Positions 1 through 10,482 of a stretch of 64,000 bases of DNA are shown piece after piece (positions within the stretch are counted from its first letter, which is position 1; every line of letters begins with the position of its first letter). The notes beneath the pieces were generated by a model. That model was given only the letters and a program-made list of their open reading frames with translations, ran no database searches and was not told where the DNA came from. The position numbers and the translations under genes are program-made. Source of the DNA: an uncultured bacterium (lineage in GTDB: Bacteria; Bacteroidota; Bacteroidia; Bacteroidales; CAIXTV01); the NCBI GenBank assembly GCA_903922465.1, contig CAIXTV010000124.1:1-64000 (forward strand), written 5' to 3'.

Positions 1-287
1 ATCTGTTCCTGATTCGTACGTTTTTTTTCGCCATGCGTACAAATCTGTTCCTGATTCGTACGTTTTTTTTCGCCATGCGTACAAATCTGTTCGCGATGCG
101 TACGTTATTTTTCGCGGTGCGTACAAATCTGTTCGCGATGCGTATGTTTTTTTTCGCGGTGCGTACAAATCTGTTCGCGGTGCGTACGTTATTTTTCGCG
201 GTGCGTACAAATCTGTTCGCGATGCGTACGTTTTTTTTCGCGGTGCGTACAAATCTGTTTGCGGTGCGTACGTTTTTTTTCGCGAAT
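1..287. repeat. Tandem repeat array A: 42-bp higher-order unit made of two related 21-bp halves, ~6.8 copies, truncated by window edge
   Basis: Units begin at 1, 43, 85, 127, 169, 211, 253 (atctgttcgcgatgcgtacgttttttttcgcggtgcgtacaa); halves share gcg(a/g)tgcgtac and alternate aaatctgttc / gttttttttc tails. Confidence 0.97.
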
Positions 288-378
288 TTCATATTTTCAG
301 CGTATGTATAGGGTATGCGTAATAAAATATATCAATTAAGAAAAAAGAAATTTGATGGCGTAAAAAAGAAAGATTTGC

Positions 379-386
379 TAATTTTG
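379..386 (+). promoter_or_regulatory. Putative Bacteroidetes -7 element (TAATTTTG) for the aminotransferase gene
   Basis: Match to TAnnTTTG, 46 nt before ATG at 432; no well-spaced -33 element. Confidence 0.4.
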
Positions 387-431
387 CAGATAGAAGTATT
401 TCCCCATCTCAAAACAAAAAACATCAAATTC

Positions 432-1517
432 ATGATAGAATACGAAAATTTGAAAGCCCTCAACCAATCATTTTTCAAAGAATACAGCACCGAATTCGAA
501 ACAACCCTCAATTCGGGTTGGTATATATTGGGCGAAAGAGTTAAAACTTTCGAGGCGGAGTTTGCCAACTACATTAACTCTAATCATGTAACAGGAGTAG
601 CATCAGGCTTAGATGCCCTCACATTGGCGCTAAAAGCATTTGATTTTGATAAGAATTCGGAAGTAATTGTACCCTCTAACACCTATATTGCTACCATTTT
701 GTCGATACTCCATGCCGGATTAAAACCCGTTCTGGTAGAGCCCGATATAAGCACCTACAACATCAATCCATCTTTAATTGAAGCCAGCATAAGTCCTCTC
801 ACCAAAGCCATAATGGTGGTGCATTTATATGGAAAGCCCTGTTTTATGGAGCCCATCCTTGATATTTGCAAACAAAATAATTTAAAATTGATAGAAGATT
901 GTGCCCAGTCGCACGGGGCAACTTTCAGAGGTAAGACCACCGGAACCTTTGGCGATTTCGGGGCATTCAGTTTCTATCCAACCAAAAACCTTGGGGCTTT
1001 AGGTGATGCGGGCGCCATTGCAACACAGTCGGAATTGCTAAACGATAAAATTAAAACCCTTCGCAATTATGGCTCGAAAATAAAATATCACAACGATGTT
1101 GTTGGATACAATTCACGCCTCGACGAAATTCAGGCCGCTTTCCTTTCGGTTAAACTAAAATACCTCGATAAAATCACCGAACACAAACGCAAATTGGCCA
1201 ACATCTATCATGAAAATTTAAAATCAGACTTCATAAAACCCTTCAGGGATGCCGATTATGCCGATGTATTTCATATCTACAACATCCGCCATCCCAAGCG
1301 AAACGACTTGCAGAAATACCTTTTATCAAACGAAATTAAAACAGAAATACACTATCCCATATCTCCAAACTTGCAATTGGCACTCAAAGATGTCATCGAA
1401 ACAAAGCCCTACCCTATTTCCGAAGAAATACACTCCACCACCCTGAGTTTGCCAATTTCATATTGCCACACCGAAGATGATATCTATAGGGTGGTTGAAG
1501 TTTTAAACTTATTTTAA
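432..1517 (+). CDS. DegT/DnrJ/EryC1/StrS family PLP-dependent sugar aminotransferase
   Basis: ORF 315-1517; homology to family starts at [11 protein letters not shown] (432); motifs [42 protein letters not shown]. Confidence 0.93.
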   Translation: MIEYENLKALNQSFFKEYSTEFETTLNSGWYILGERVKTFEAEFANYINSNHVTGVASGLDALTLALKAFDFDKNSEVIVPSNTYIATILSILHAGLKPVLVEPDISTYNINPSLIEASISPLTKAIMVVHLYGKPCFMEPILDICKQNNLKLIEDCAQSHGATFRGKTTGTFGDFGAFSFYPTKNLGALGDAGAIATQSELLNDKIKTLRNYGSKIKYHNDVVGYNSRLDEIQAAFLSVKLKYLDKITEHKRKLANIYHENLKSDFIKPFRDADYADVFHIYNIRHPKRNDLQKYLLSNEIKTEIHYPISPNLQLALKDVIETKPYPISEEIHSTTLSLPISYCHTEDDIYRVVEVLNLF

Positions 1518-1659
1518 TACCCAAATTTCAAATCTAAAATTCAAAAATTCCAATTAAGAAAAAATATTATTATCATGAATTCATGTTTCAAATTAGCCCT
1601 TTCTGCTCTGGAATTTATAATCAGAGGGCATTAACCCAACAAAATAACAACCCACCATC

Positions 1660-2454
1660 ATGGAAACCGGAGGATACAGACAGCAAAACATAAACAGCAG
1701 GAAAGACCCTAACAAACCTGTAGTTTCTATCATCACAGTGGTATACAACAGCGAGGCTTTGCTGGAAAAAACCATCCTAAGCCTGAGCCATCAAAGCTAC
1801 ACGAATATCGAATTTATTATTATCGATGGAGGCTCTAAAGACCGCACCCTCGAAATCATTAAAAGCCACAACCAATCCATTGCGTATTGGATAAGCGAAC
1901 CCGACAAAGGCTTATATTTTGCCATGAATAAAGGCATTGAAGCCGCCACAGGCGATTATATTTGGTTCATCAATTCGGGCGACGAAATATATCAGCCCCT
2001 AACCCTCGAAACAATTATTGCATCGTCAAACAACGAAGATGTTTTGTATGGCAATGCCATGATAATAGACGAAGACAGCCACGAAATTGGTTTGCGTCGC
2101 CTCCGTCCACCACTGCAACTAAACAAAAAAAGCATGCAAATGGGAATGATAGTTTGCCATCAGGCGATAATTGTAAAAAGACCTTTAGCCCCTCTGTATG
2201 AAACTAAATATAAATTAGCCGCCGATTATAATTGGGTGGTTTCCATACTATCGAAAACCACTTCAGTGTTCAACACCCACGAAATTCTGTGCAAATATAT
2301 GGACAATGGTTTCTCGAAGAACAACATCACCAAGGCAATAAAAGAAAGATTTGGAATTATGGTCAGAAATTTCGGTTTCCTGACCACAATTTTCAATCAT
2401 ATTGTTATCAGTATAAAATTCTTTCGCTTCCTATTTCTTAACCGAAGGTTTTAG
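1660..2454 (+). CDS. Glycosyltransferase family 2
   Basis: VSIITVVYNSEALLEKTILSLSHQSYTNIEFIIIDGGSKD, GT-A fold signature. Confidence 0.92.
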   Translation: METGGYRQQNINSRKDPNKPVVSIITVVYNSEALLEKTILSLSHQSYTNIEFIIIDGGSKDRTLEIIKSHNQSIAYWISEPDKGLYFAMNKGIEAATGDYIWFINSGDEIYQPLTLETIIASSNNEDVLYGNAMIIDEDSHEIGLRRLRPPLQLNKKSMQMGMIVCHQAIIVKRPLAPLYETKYKLAADYNWVVSILSKTTSVFNTHEILCKYMDNGFSKNNITKAIKERFGIMVRNFGFLTTIFNHIVISIKFFRFLFLNRRF

Positions 2455-4878
2455 ATACCTGAAAATAGAAAACCCAATAGCACCAAGGCTAATCAAAACC
2501 ATCAAAATCGAACTCATCAACGAAATTTTATCGCCAGTATAGAAAGATGTAGGCTCGAATTTATATTCAATAGTGTGAGTTCCGGCAGGAAGCACCATTC
2601 CTCTCAACACATAATTCACTCTGAAGTGTGGAGTAAGCTTTCCATCAACATAAGCATTCCACCCATTCTTATAATATATTTCAGAAAACACAGCCAACTG
2701 CTGACGATCGGCCTTTGACGAATAAACCAAATCATTAGGTTTGTAAGAAGTAAGCTGAATTGTTGATGTAGTGTCTTTTCCAGGAACAATTCCTTTAACT
2801 TCATCGGCAAAACGTTTATCAATAATAGCAGTTTTGGCGGGTTCGAAATTACTTAAAGCCGTCATTTCCGAATCAGCATTAGCCACCAATTTATATTCAT
2901 CAACAAACCATGCATTGCCAAGAGCAGCAACATTCCTTTGAACCATTTGCTCACCTTTTTCGCCCGGAACTATAAAATAGCGTGTGTTGAGCATATTAAA
3001 AACCTTCACATTATTTTTCGAAATCTGATTTTCGATTAACTCCTGATATCTGCGGAGTTTCGCTCCATGATAACCGCCTAAAGATTTATGATAATAAGAA
3101 GTCGAAGCATCATTAAAAGTGTTCACCGCGATGTTTAAAACACGATAGTCAGGGTCTTTATCCATTAAAATCATCTCGTCGGCCTGCGAAGGCTGAATTT
3201 CAGATGCCATTTTTCTTTTCGGAACAAAATCATCGTTGTTTAAATATCTTTTATCAACTGCCCACACATCAAAAGTGATCAATAAACCAAGGCCAATTAA
3301 AACATAAACATTTTTAAGCTTCTGAGCCATGAAAGCCCATATTAAACCTGCCGACAAAAGAATTAAAACAAGCGAACGCAAAGCATCCATTCTAAATATA
3401 GATTGTCTGTCGAGTACAATTGCAGACAAGAACCAATCAGGAAAACCTTGTTTCAGCATCGAAGGGTCCGAAGTCGCGGTGAAATCAAAAAACATAGTTG
3501 GCACCATGGCAAAAATCAAACATAATCCCCCAACTATACCAGCCGAATAACTTAATGCACGAAGCATTTCTTTCTTTTCAACTGAAGTAAAGAGTATTCT
3601 GTTTAATGCCAGCAAAGCCAAGGTTGGAATTGCAACACTTGCAATAACTAAAGCCATCGCCACGGTCCTGAATTTATTGTAAAAAGGAACATTGTAAAAC
3701 ATAAAATCATTGAAAGCATCGAAATTTTTCCCCCAAGCTAACAACAACGATAATATTGCAGCAGCCAATAGCCACCACTTTTCGGGTCCTTTAATCAAAA
3801 ATAAACCCATCACAAATAAGAAAATAATAATCGCCCCTGCATACACCGGACCAGAAGTAAAAGGTTGTTCGCCCCAATAAGTTTGAACCCCTTTCAACAT
3901 ATCTTTCACATTCGAAATACCATTTTTCTTTAATACCTGAGCGGTTTCAGAACCTTCAGATAATTCCTGATGAGAACTTCCTCCATTAAAATTCGGGATG
4001 AGTAAAGTAAATGATTCAGCTTTCCCATAACTCCACGCAAAAGCATAATCTTTATCCAATCCAGTCGATTGTTGTTGATTTCCCTTAGGCGTTAATTCCG
4101 ATTGGCCCCTAGTAGTTTCTTTACCATATTCAAATGTAGTCCATAATTCTCTAATGTTAGGTAAAACGGCAAGAATAACAGCAAAAAATAACACTAAGGA
4201 TGCTATGGCAAAATGTTTAATTTGTTTTTCTATTATAGCATAAATGAATTTCACTATCATCATTATCAAAATCATAAACATCAAATAATAAGTAATCTGA
4301 ACATGATTAAAATAGATCTCAATCCCAAGCATAAATGCTGTTAGGAGACCACCTAATAGATATTTTTTCTTAAAAGTCAAAAGTATACCGGCCAAAACGG
4401 GCGCCATAAAAGCTATAGCATATGCCTTATTAACATGGCCCGCTTCAATTATAATAAGATTGTAAGACCCGAAAGCAAAAGCTATCGCACCAATAAGGCA
4501 AATCCAAGGATTTATTCCAAGCACCAGAAGCAAAATATAAAACCCGATTAAATACAAGAAAACAGTATCAGCCGTATATAGCGGTAAATTTAAACGAAGA
4601 ACCGGCTCAGTGTATGCATATACGTTTTTAGAGGGAGGTGTGGCTCCTATCTGGTAAGTGGGCATTCCACCAAACATCGAATTCGTCCACAAAGTATATT
4701 CACCTGTTTTCTCGTGAAATGTTTGTGCTTCTTTTTGCATTCCTCCTGCATTCACAACATCCGATTGGCGAAGGGACTTCCCTTCCATAACAGGATAGAA
4801 ATACAACAGACTAATAGCAATAAAAATAATTATTGCTGCAACATGTGGAAGCATCTTTTTGAAATCAATTCTTTTCAT
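2431..4878 (-). CDS. YfhO family multi-spanning membrane protein
   Basis: 815 aa, many TM segments, SDVVNAGGMQKEAQ and C-terminal YKNGWNAYVDGKLTPHFRVNYVLRGMVLPAGTHTIEYKFEP typical of Bacteroidetes YfhO proteins. Confidence 0.85.
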   Translation of the reverse strand: MKRIDFKKMLPHVAAIIIFIAISLLYFYPVMEGKSLRQSDVVNAGGMQKEAQTFHEKTGEYTLWTNSMFGGMPTYQIGATPPSKNVYAYTEPVLRLNLPLYTADTVFLYLIGFYILLLVLGINPWICLIGAIAFAFGSYNLIIIEAGHVNKAYAIAFMAPVLAGILLTFKKKYLLGGLLTAFMLGIEIYFNHVQITYYLMFMILIMMIVKFIYAIIEKQIKHFAIASLVLFFAVILAVLPNIRELWTTFEYGKETTRGQSELTPKGNQQQSTGLDKDYAFAWSYGKAESFTLLIPNFNGGSSHQELSEGSETAQVLKKNGISNVKDMLKGVQTYWGEQPFTSGPVYAGAIIIFLFVMGLFLIKGPEKWWLLAAAILSLLLAWGKNFDAFNDFMFYNVPFYNKFRTVAMALVIASVAIPTLALLALNRILFTSVEKKEMLRALSYSAGIVGGLCLIFAMVPTMFFDFTATSDPSMLKQGFPDWFLSAIVLDRQSIFRMDALRSLVLILLSAGLIWAFMAQKLKNVYVLIGLGLLITFDVWAVDKRYLNNDDFVPKRKMASEIQPSQADEMILMDKDPDYRVLNIAVNTFNDASTSYYHKSLGGYHGAKLRRYQELIENQISKNNVKVFNMLNTRYFIVPGEKGEQMVQRNVAALGNAWFVDEYKLVANADSEMTALSNFEPAKTAIIDKRFADEVKGIVPGKDTTSTIQLTSYKPNDLVYSSKADRQQLAVFSEIYYKNGWNAYVDGKLTPHFRVNYVLRGMVLPAGTHTIEYKFEPTSFYTGDKISLMSSILMVLISLGAIGFSIFRYLKPSVKK

Positions 4879-5149
4879 AATAAATTGGGATTGTAAAGGT
4901 TTATTTTATGATACCTATAAAATATAAGGATATCATTGAAATTATAATAATCGTTTTTTGTTTGAATTTATTTGAATAATAATATCCGTTAGAAGAACGG
5001 CAAAAATAAAAGAATATTATATAGGAAAGCTGATTCTTTGAGGAAATAATATGAAATGGGAATTTAAAGATGCAATAAGAAACAATACCCCATATCAAAA
5101 CATTCATATTTTTAGCTTTGGAGCAAAAATACAAATTTAATTAAAATAA

Positions 5150-5181
5150 AAAAGAAGAAGATAATAATATCTTCTTCTTTT
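5150..5181. terminator. Perfect 14-bp hairpin downstream of rpmH
   Basis: AAAAGAAGAAGATA-ataa-TATCTTCTTCTTTT. Confidence 0.7.
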
Positions 5182-5201
5182 CTGTTATTTGGTTTGAATA
5201 T

Positions 5202-5360
5202 TTACTTTTTACCAGCCTGTTCGTCAGAAACAGTAAGCTTATGTCTGCCTTTTGCTCTACGAGCAGCAATTACTTTTCTGCCATTGGCAGTAGACATTCT
5301 TTTAGTAAAACCGTGTTTATTAGTCCTTTTTCGACGTGATGGTTGGAAAGTTCTTTTCAT
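5202..5360 (-). CDS. rpmH: 50S ribosomal protein L34
   Basis: 52-aa ORF missed by the >=60 aa track: [52 protein letters not shown]. Confidence 0.97.
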   Translation of the reverse strand: MKRTFQPSRRKRTNKHGFTKRMSTANGRKVIAARRAKGRHKLTVSDEQAGKK

Positions 5361-5380
5361 TTTATCTCTATTTTGAGGTG

Positions 5381-5388
5381 CAAAAATA
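5381..5388 (-). promoter_or_regulatory. Putative -7 element (TATTTTTG) of rpmH
   Basis: TAnnTTTG 20 nt upstream of the rpmH ATG; -33 not obvious. Confidence 0.4.
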
Positions 5389-5488
5389 TAAAATTATTGT
5401 ATTGAAATTGCATTTTTGTAAAATAATCCGTATTTCTTTTTATATTCCACACAGAAACAACATATTACAATTAAAAATAAAACATCTT

Positions 5489-6949
5489 TTATTTTACTGG
5501 AGCATTTTTAAGAGTTTGAACTAAGAAATCCCAGAACTTTTCAACGCTTGCAACATTCACTTTTTCATCAGGTGAGTGAGGAAAACGAATAGTTGGACCA
5601 AATGAAATCATATCCCAATTTGGATAAACCCCACCCAATAAACCACATTCCAATCCTGCGTGAATAGCGGCAATTTTAGGTTTTGTTCCAAATTGTTTTT
5701 CATAAGCAGCTAGCATTTCCTTTAGAATTGCAGAATCCATATTGGGTTTCCACCCTGGATATTGTCCATCCAAAACAATTTCTGCTCCTGCCAATGTATA
5801 AACAGCCACAAACATGTTTTCTAGGTCTTCCTTTGCTGAATCAACTGAACTGCGCAATAAACACTGAACCGTAATAGTTTTGTTCTGTGATTTAACAATA
5901 GCTAAATTCGTAGAAGTCTCAACCAAACCGATCATATCTTGACTATCACGCATAACACCGTTTGGAGTTGCATATATAGCATTCAATAAATCGCAGCCTG
6001 TTTTTTTGTCAATTAAAAATGCTGGAGCATCACAGCTTACTAATTCAACTGTTAAATCAGTTTCCACCCCTTTATATTCTTTGATAACAATCGCTGTAAA
6101 TTCAGAAACAAATTTCTTAAAAGCATCAGCATTTGATTTTGGAAGCGTAATAACTGCTGTCGATTCACGTGGAATTGCATTGCGAAGACTTCCTCCGTCA
6201 ATACTAGAAAGTCTTAAATCAAAATTCTTACATGAATACCATAAAATACGATTAAGGATTTTATTAGAATTTCCTCTTTCTAAAGCAATATCAACTCCAG
6301 AATGTCCACCTTTCAAACCTTTAACAGTTAATTGAAAAGCAACAGAGTCAGCAGGTACACTTTCTTCAGTATAAGTAAATTTAACATTAGCATTGGTTCC
6401 ACCGGCACATCCTACATATAACTCGCCTTCATCTTCTGAATCGAGATTCATCAAGATATCTCCTTTTAACACACCTGATTTTAAACCGAAAGCTCCTGTC
6501 ATGCCAGTTTCTTCGTCAATTGTAAACAAAGCTTCTATTAGACCATGAGTTAGGTCTTTCGATTCAAGAACTGCCATAGCAGCAGCAACACCAATTCCAT
6601 TGTCGGCACCTAAGGTGGTACCTTTTGCTTTCACCCATTCTCCATCAATCCAAGGGAGGATAGGATCGGTATCAAAATTGTGAGGAGTATCGTTGTTTTT
6701 TTGAGGAACCATGTCAAGATGGCCTTGTAATACAATTCCCTTACGGTTTTCCATACCAGGAGTTGCAGGTTTACGAATGATGACATTTCCGACTTCGTCG
6801 ATAATGGTTTCCAAATTTCGTTCTTTAGCCCAAGCTACAACGAATTCGGTTATTTTTTGTTCTTTTTTCGAGGGATGAGGAATTCCACAAATACTCTCGA
6901 AGTTGTTCCATAATGCGGTTGGTTTTAATCCGCCTAATATATTTCCCAT
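5489..6949 (-). CDS. pepD: Aminoacyl-histidine dipeptidase (PepD-like, M20 family)
   Basis: 486 aa; LQGHLDMVPQKN, GADNGIGVAAAMAVLE, IDEETGMTGAFGL, HAGLECGLL. Confidence 0.93.
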   Translation of the reverse strand: MGNILGGLKPTALWNNFESICGIPHPSKKEQKITEFVVAWAKERNLETIIDEVGNVIIRKPATPGMENRKGIVLQGHLDMVPQKNNDTPHNFDTDPILPWIDGEWVKAKGTTLGADNGIGVAAAMAVLESKDLTHGLIEALFTIDEETGMTGAFGLKSGVLKGDILMNLDSEDEGELYVGCAGGTNANVKFTYTEESVPADSVAFQLTVKGLKGGHSGVDIALERGNSNKILNRILWYSCKNFDLRLSSIDGGSLRNAIPRESTAVITLPKSNADAFKKFVSEFTAIVIKEYKGVETDLTVELVSCDAPAFLIDKKTGCDLLNAIYATPNGVMRDSQDMIGLVETSTNLAIVKSQNKTITVQCLLRSSVDSAKEDLENMFVAVYTLAGAEIVLDGQYPGWKPNMDSAILKEMLAAYEKQFGTKPKIAAIHAGLECGLLGGVYPNWDMISFGPTIRFPHSPDEKVNVASVEKFWDFLVQTLKNAPVK

Positions 6950-6956
6950 AATGATA

Positions 6957-7340
6957 TTATTTTTGTTTGTTTGAAAATTCTTTGAATGAAATGAGTTTGT
7001 TATTGTACAACAGAAAGATGAATTTACTCACTCTTTCCTCCACAGGCTGAATGCTTTCACCAAATTGTTGTATTAAGTCAATGCAAATAGTGTTAATATT
7101 CCGATTGCCATCAATTAATGTCCAAGCAGCAGAACCAAAGGAGTCGAGCTTTATTTTAATGTGTTTCGATTTGTTTCGAGGAAGGAGAAAAAACTGAAGA
7201 TTGGGATTCTTGAACTTTTGAATTAACACGTTTACCGTATTGTCTTCTAAAGTTTCATATTCGTACAGCCTGTAGGGCATCAGCTCTAAAGTGTTTGTAC
7301 TTCTAAGAATCTTCCTTCTTTGAAAAAAATTTACTCCCAT
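6957..7340 (-). CDS. PqqD-family small protein
   Basis: 127 aa; LDSFGSAAWTLIDGNRNINTICIDLIQQFGESIQPVEERVSKFIFLLYNNKLI resembles PqqD fold peptides. Confidence 0.7.
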   Translation of the reverse strand: MGVNFFQRRKILRSTNTLELMPYRLYEYETLEDNTVNVLIQKFKNPNLQFFLLPRNKSKHIKIKLDSFGSAAWTLIDGNRNINTICIDLIQQFGESIQPVEERVSKFIFLLYNNKLISFKEFSNKQK

Positions 7341-7405
7341 AATGATGTTGAAAGAGGTTGCTTGAAAAGAACCTTTTCAAACAACCTCATTAAAATTAAT
7401 TTTAT

Positions 7406-9472
7406 TTAGAAATTAGCTACAGGTGGAGCTGGTTCGTCAGGTCTTCCTGCATTTTTAATTGGCACATAAATGAGTACTAATGCAATAATAGTTAAAACAG
7501 CAATGCTGATTAAGAATGAAGGATCTTCAAAAATTACAGGAGTAGGAATATTCAAGAAATAGAATAACGCAAAAACCAAGCCCATAAGTGCCTCTCCTGC
7601 AATAAACCCAGATGCGAGCAGAACGCCAGTATTTTCAACTCTTGCGCATTGCCCTTCGTTATGTTTTTTCCTTTTATTGAACATTTCAACAGCACCTTTA
7701 ACTAAGCCGCCTAAGAAAATAGCGAAGGTTGTTTCAAGAGGTAAATACATACCAACACTCACCAGCATAGGGCTCTTTACCTGCATCAGAATAAATGCTA
7801 AACCCATTAACATACCAACGATAATCAAAGGCCAAGCCATTTGTCCGCCTACAATTCCTTTTGAAAGCATCGCCATTAAACTAGCCTGAGGAGCGGAGAG
7901 GTTTTTACTCCCGAATCCACCTTCATAACCCTCTTTAACTCCTTGAGCAATGTCGCCTTGATTAAGAATAATAAGGACTCCAAACATCACGCAACCAGCT
8001 AAAACAACACCAATGATGTCACCTATCTGCATTTTCCAAGGAGTCCCACCTAATAGATGCCCTGCTTTTAAATCCTGAAGCATTTCACCCGCAACAGCAG
8101 CGGAAACACAAACAATTGCAGCTACTCCAAGAACTGAAGCAACGCCTTCTTCTCCAGTAACTCCAAGTGCTACTAAAATTAATGCTGTTACAACTAAAGC
8201 AGTCAAAGTGAGTCCGCTAATTGGGTTGTTGCTTGAGCCCATGATTCCAACCAAATAACCAGAAACGGCTCCGAAGAAAAAGGCAAGAATGATGAGTATA
8301 GTTGCTGCAGCAAAAGCTACAATAAAACTAGTATTAAAAATAAAGAAAGTTATTAGGAAAGTTGATATTGCAACACCAATAATACCAGCAACAATCCACA
8401 TAAAGCTAATGTCACGTTCGGTTCTGTTATAAACTGCACCTGTCCCTCCGGCTGCTTTCTTAACATCGCCCACAGCACGTGCTATACCAGCACCTAAACT
8501 TTTGCGCATTTTGAATAAAGTGAAACCTGCTCCCATTAACATACCTCCAATTGCGATAGGGCGTACGATGAAGCGCCAGATTTGTGCCATTTGATAAGCT
8601 GGGTCGCTTACTTTTGTGGTAGCAGCTTGTAGGGTGAGAGAAGCATCCTTTGTCATTAAAAATGAAGCCCATGCATTCATATCTAAATAGGGGCCTATGA
8701 AATAATAAATAATAGGTGTTAACAAACCCCAAGCGATGATACCGCCACTGAAGTTTAGAGCACCTAATTTGGGTCCGATGATATACCCAACACCCATATA
8801 TGCAGGGCTAATTCCGGGGGAACTCAACAACAAACCTCCCTGACCACTAAAAATGGTTCCAGTAATGGTTTGTTTGGTGAAAATTACCACTTTTTCCCAT
8901 GAGGCGGCAAAGAATTTAAATTCGCCCAAAGTTTTAATAAGGGCACCACCTATCATAGCTCCAAATAAGAACTTTGAACCACCTCCACCAGATCTTCCGG
9001 CTTTGTGAATTTCAGCTGCTGCAACTGATTCAGGAAAAGGTAAATCGGCATCTTCTACCATTACTCTGCGGAGCAAGGCAACAAACATAATACCTAAAAT
9101 ACCACCTGAAATGAGGATGAGTGAGGAAGTTAAGTAATGACCCGGTGTATAGAATTCGGGCCAAACACCTGCGATAAAAAATGCAGGTAAGGTGAAAATT
9201 GCACCAGCGGCAACAGATTCGCCAATGGAACCTACTGTACGGGCAATGTTTTCTTCGAGTATCGAGCCTTTAAACACTTTGAGCAAGGCCATTCCGATTA
9301 CAGCAGCTGGGTATGTTGCAGCTATGGTCATACCGGCTTTTAAACCTAGATATGCATTGGCTGCTCCTAAAACTACCGACATGATGAGCCCTATTAATAC
9401 AGCTCTAAAGGTAAATTCAGCCATGTTGGTTTCGGCTGAGACAAAGGGCACGAATTTTTTTTGTTCTGACAT
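7406..9472 (-). CDS. OPT family oligopeptide transporter
   Basis: 688 aa polytopic; AANAYLGLKAGMTIAATYPAAVIGMALL, SSNNPISGLT. Confidence 0.92.
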   Translation of the reverse strand: MSEQKKFVPFVSAETNMAEFTFRAVLIGLIMSVVLGAANAYLGLKAGMTIAATYPAAVIGMALLKVFKGSILEENIARTVGSIGESVAAGAIFTLPAFFIAGVWPEFYTPGHYLTSSLILISGGILGIMFVALLRRVMVEDADLPFPESVAAAEIHKAGRSGGGGSKFLFGAMIGGALIKTLGEFKFFAASWEKVVIFTKQTITGTIFSGQGGLLLSSPGISPAYMGVGYIIGPKLGALNFSGGIIAWGLLTPIIYYFIGPYLDMNAWASFLMTKDASLTLQAATTKVSDPAYQMAQIWRFIVRPIAIGGMLMGAGFTLFKMRKSLGAGIARAVGDVKKAAGGTGAVYNRTERDISFMWIVAGIIGVAISTFLITFFIFNTSFIVAFAAATILIILAFFFGAVSGYLVGIMGSSNNPISGLTLTALVVTALILVALGVTGEEGVASVLGVAAIVCVSAAVAGEMLQDLKAGHLLGGTPWKMQIGDIIGVVLAGCVMFGVLIILNQGDIAQGVKEGYEGGFGSKNLSAPQASLMAMLSKGIVGGQMAWPLIIVGMLMGLAFILMQVKSPMLVSVGMYLPLETTFAIFLGGLVKGAVEMFNKRKKHNEGQCARVENTGVLLASGFIAGEALMGLVFALFYFLNIPTPVIFEDPSFLISIAVLTIIALVLIYVPIKNAGRPDEPAPPVANF

Positions 9473-9590
9473 AAATTTGATTTTAGTTAATGATTCTTTG
9501 GATATTTTCGGCTAATTACGGTATAAAACGTGAAATCTGCAAACATATTTTTTCAACAAGCAAAAGAAAATTGATTTAATGAAAAGAAAC

Positions 9591-10211
9591 TCAATAAAGA
9601 TATACCATTTTCTTTGTTTGGAAAAACTCTTCTTTAAAATAATCTGACAATGGATATAATGCGTATTTCAATGAAAGGGCATCAAGTTCATTTTCAAAAT
9701 CACCTCCTTTGAGATAAATGACACCATTGTTCATGAAATTGTATTTTGATCGACGTAGCAAGGGGCGGGTAAGTATTTCGAAGTCTGGAAGGTTTATAAC
9801 CGCACGGCTTACAATAAAATCATATTTTCCCGAAATATTTTCTACCCTGGCAGTCTTTGCAAGTACGTTTTTTAATCCCAAACGCGCAATGATATCATCG
9901 ACTACTCCTATTTTCTTCGCAATTGAATCGACCAAAGTGAATGAAACTTCAGGAAACACAATGGCTAAGGGCAAACCCGGCAGCCCCCCTCCTGTCCCAA
10001 CATCCAGTACCTTGGAAGCTTGGGGAAAAGTAAAGACTTTTGAAATAGAAAGCGAATGAACTATATGATGCAATTCCAGATTTTCAATGTCTTTGCGTGA
10101 AACCAGATTTATTTTCTGATTCCATTCTTCATACAACAGAATTAGCTGATGTAATTGTTCATATTGAACTGCAGTTAGTTCAGGGAAATAAGTTTGAATA
10201 TAATTGTTCAT
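9591..10211 (-). CDS. rsmG: 16S rRNA (guanine(527)-N(7))-methyltransferase RsmG
   Basis: LYEEWNQKINLVSRKDIENLELHHIVHSL, VLDVGTGGGLPGLPLAI, VSRAV; start chosen at MNNYIQTYFPEL. Confidence 0.93.
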   Translation of the reverse strand: MNNYIQTYFPELTAVQYEQLHQLILLYEEWNQKINLVSRKDIENLELHHIVHSLSISKVFTFPQASKVLDVGTGGGLPGLPLAIVFPEVSFTLVDSIAKKIGVVDDIIARLGLKNVLAKTARVENISGKYDFIVSRAVINLPDFEILTRPLLRRSKYNFMNNGVIYLKGGDFENELDALSLKYALYPLSDYFKEEFFQTKKMVYLY

Positions 10212-10482
10212 AGAAATATCTTCCAAAAGTAATAACAATTGATTGTGTAAAACTCATTTTGAAAGAAAAAATTTTAAATCAACTTCATTTTACCTTTGTA
10301 ATTGCAAAGACAAGCAAGTAAATAGATTGATTTTAGCGGATTAATTTCGAATTTTTATTTTTGAAAAGGTGCACGAAAGAGTGTTTTGTTCATTTAAACT
10401 CAAAAAACGCAATTTTATTTCCTTTATTCAAATAACATATGCTTGCTACTTCCTTTTTAATGATTTTAAACTTAGTTATCAA

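Noticed and set aside
33-311. ORF of 92 aa (MRTNLFLIRTFFFA...) as a gene
   Set aside because: Generated by a 42-bp tandem repeat whose length is divisible by 3; no promoter or start context supports it.
4901-5134. 77-aa ORF upstream of the YfhO gene
   Set aside because: Low-complexity AT-rich peptide in the leader region; no recognisable features.
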